From an uncultured Clostridia bacterium (lineage in GTDB: Bacteria; Bacillota; Clostridia; Peptostreptococcales; Anaerovoracaceae), in NCBI GenBank assembly GCA_947426455.1, contig CANEEC010000007.1, positions 1 through 34,625 of the forward strand: a stretch of DNA of 34,625 bases, written 5' to 3'. Position numbers and translations under genes: made by a program. The notes beneath the pieces were generated by a model. The model did not search any database, was not told the origin of the DNA, and worked only from the letters and a program-made list of their open reading frames with translations. Positions 33,684-34,625 of the stretch are shown here, in pieces. Position 1 is the first letter of the stretch, and each line of letters begins with the position of its first letter.

Positions 33684-34625
33684 TTGTTCACGCTCCTTTT
33701 CACAGCTGCCGCGATGAAGTCGCGAAACAGCGGATGCGCCTTATTGGGTCGGCTTTTGAATTCCGGGTGAAACTGCACGCCCACAAACCACGGATGTTCG
33801 GGAATCTCCACGATTTCCACCAGCCGCCCGTCGGGCGACAGTCCCGCCAGCTTCAGACCCTTTTCTGTGAGGATCTCCCGGTATTTGTTGGAAAACTCAT
33901 ACCGGTGCCGATGGCGCTCGGAAATTTCCGCGGCGCCGTAAGCCCTGGCCGCAAGCGTCCCGGATTCCAGTACGCAAGGATATTTGCCCAGCCGCATGGT
34001 GCCGCCCATCTCCGTGATTCCTACCTGATCCGCCATCAAATCGATGACCTTATGTTCGCCGTTGATGACAAATTCCGCAGAATGGGCATCAGGCAGTCCC
34101 GCCACGTGGCGGGCATATTCCACCACAGCCATCTGCATCCCCAAGCAAATACCGAAGAAGGGAATGCTGTTTTCCCGGACATAACGAATGGCGGAAATCA
34201 TGCCCTCAATGCCCCGGTCGCCGAAACCGCCGGGAACAATGATCCCGTCTACTCCGGCCAAAACCTGCGCGGTATTGTCATCCGTAAGCTTTTCCGAATC
34301 CACCCATTGAATCTCCACTATGGCGTCATTTTCCGTTCCTCCATGGTTCAGCGCTTCCACAACGGACAAATAAGCGTCATGCAGCTGCACATATTTTCCC
34401 ACTAGAGCGATTTTTACGATCTTGTCCGCGTGCAGGGTGCGTTCTACCATCTTTTCCCATGCCGACAGATCCAAACCCCCAGTTTCAAAACCCAGGCGCC
34501 GGCACACTACAGTGTCCAACCCTTCCTTTGCCATGAGCAGAGGAACCTCGTACAGCGTCCGGGCGGTGATGTTTTCGATGACGCATTCCGGTTCCATGTT
34601 GCAAAACAGGGCGATCTTTCGGCGG
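33680..34625 (-). CDS. pyrG: CTP synthase, C-terminal part, cut by window edge
   Basis: The visible 314 codons end at TGA 33680-33682 and enter the window in frame ([16 protein letters not shown]), so the N-terminal amidoligase domain is mostly outside. The segment [18 protein letters not shown] opens the glutaminase half, with the nucleophile Cys in GICLGMQ and His/Glu in [10 protein letters not shown]. The enzyme makes CTP from UTP, ATP and glutamine. It overlaps purB by 4 bp and is the first gene visible of the pyrG-purB-purA-guaA operon; the operon promoter lies outside the window. Confidence 0.96.
   Translation of the reverse strand, partial: RRKIALFCNMEPECVIENITARTLYEVPLLMAKEGLDTVVCRRLGFETGGLDLSAWEKMVERTLHADKIVKIALVGKYVQLHDAYLSVVEALNHGGTENDAIVEIQWVDSEKLTDDNTAQVLAGVDGIIVPGGFGDRGIEGMISAIRYVRENSIPFFGICLGMQMAVVEYARHVAGLPDAHSAEFVINGEHKVIDLMADQVGITEMGGTMRLGKYPCVLESGTLAARAYGAAEISERHRHRYEFSNKYREILTEKGLKLAGLSPDGRLVEIVEIPEHPWFVGVQFHPEFKSRPNKAHPLFRDFIAAAVKRSVNK

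Noticed and set aside
33398..34405. Plus-strand open frame of 335 codons
   Set aside because: It runs opposite purB and pyrG and gives an implausible basic product.

Overview
The window comes from a low-to-mid GC Gram-positive bacterium of the Bacillota, most likely an anaerobic member of the Clostridia. The evidence is strong AGGAGG-type ribosome binding sites, the rpsF-ssb-rpsR and gdpP neighbourhood, a walH-walI-walJ-htrA-rlmH block, sigma-A-like promoters with frequent extended -10 elements, and the family profile of the proteins. Family or genus cannot be fixed by eye. Nearly all genes lie on the minus strand. The exceptions are a PAP2 phosphatase, a sodium:solute symporter, a gamma-glutamyltransferase and a padR-DUF2812 pair. 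No tRNA, rRNA, CRISPR array or transposase gene was seen.

Layout: 1-3120 holds gdpP (cut by the window edge) and the rpsF-ssb-rpsR ribosomal/replication operon with a structured leader. 3123-8340 holds a secreted stalk-domain protein, an RsmF-type rRNA methyltransferase, a nucleotidyltransferase and a PlsC-type acyltransferase. Between the methyltransferase and the nucleotidyltransferase lies a dense cluster of DnaA boxes. 8538-10739 is a divergent pair of plus-strand membrane-protein genes. 10922-13161 is a two-gene polar amino acid ABC importer without a binding protein, followed by a DUF2148 ferredoxin-like protein. 13187-18971 is the rlmH, htrA, walJ, walI, walH block headed by a small secreted protein, but the usual walRK kinase/regulator genes are not next to it. 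19123-20826 holds an RNase HI and a PAS-PP2C phosphatase. 21081-24422 is a convergent pair, gamma-glutamyltransferase and amidohydrolase. 24599-26553 is a padR-DUF2812 operon with an operator array over its promoter.

From about 26.86 to 29.3 kb the base composition drops sharply. This AT-rich stretch carries a ParE/Phd toxin-antitoxin pair, a long non-coding segment with a MITE-like inverted repeat, and an Abi_2 (AbiD/F) abortive-infection gene with a HEPN RNase motif. It is bounded by two transcription terminators and looks like a small acquired defence island inserted beside housekeeping genes.

The last 5 kb is a nucleotide-synthesis operon read pyrG, purB, purA, guaA. These genes make CTP, AMP and GMP and end in a strong terminator. 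The combination of gdpP, rpsF-ssb-rpsR, walHIJ-htrA-rlmH and purA resembles the origin-proximal part of Bacillus-type chromosomes, which makes the DnaA-box cluster at 6.5 kb the most interesting non-coding signal. It lies between co-oriented genes, so a titration or regulatory cluster is more likely than oriC itself.
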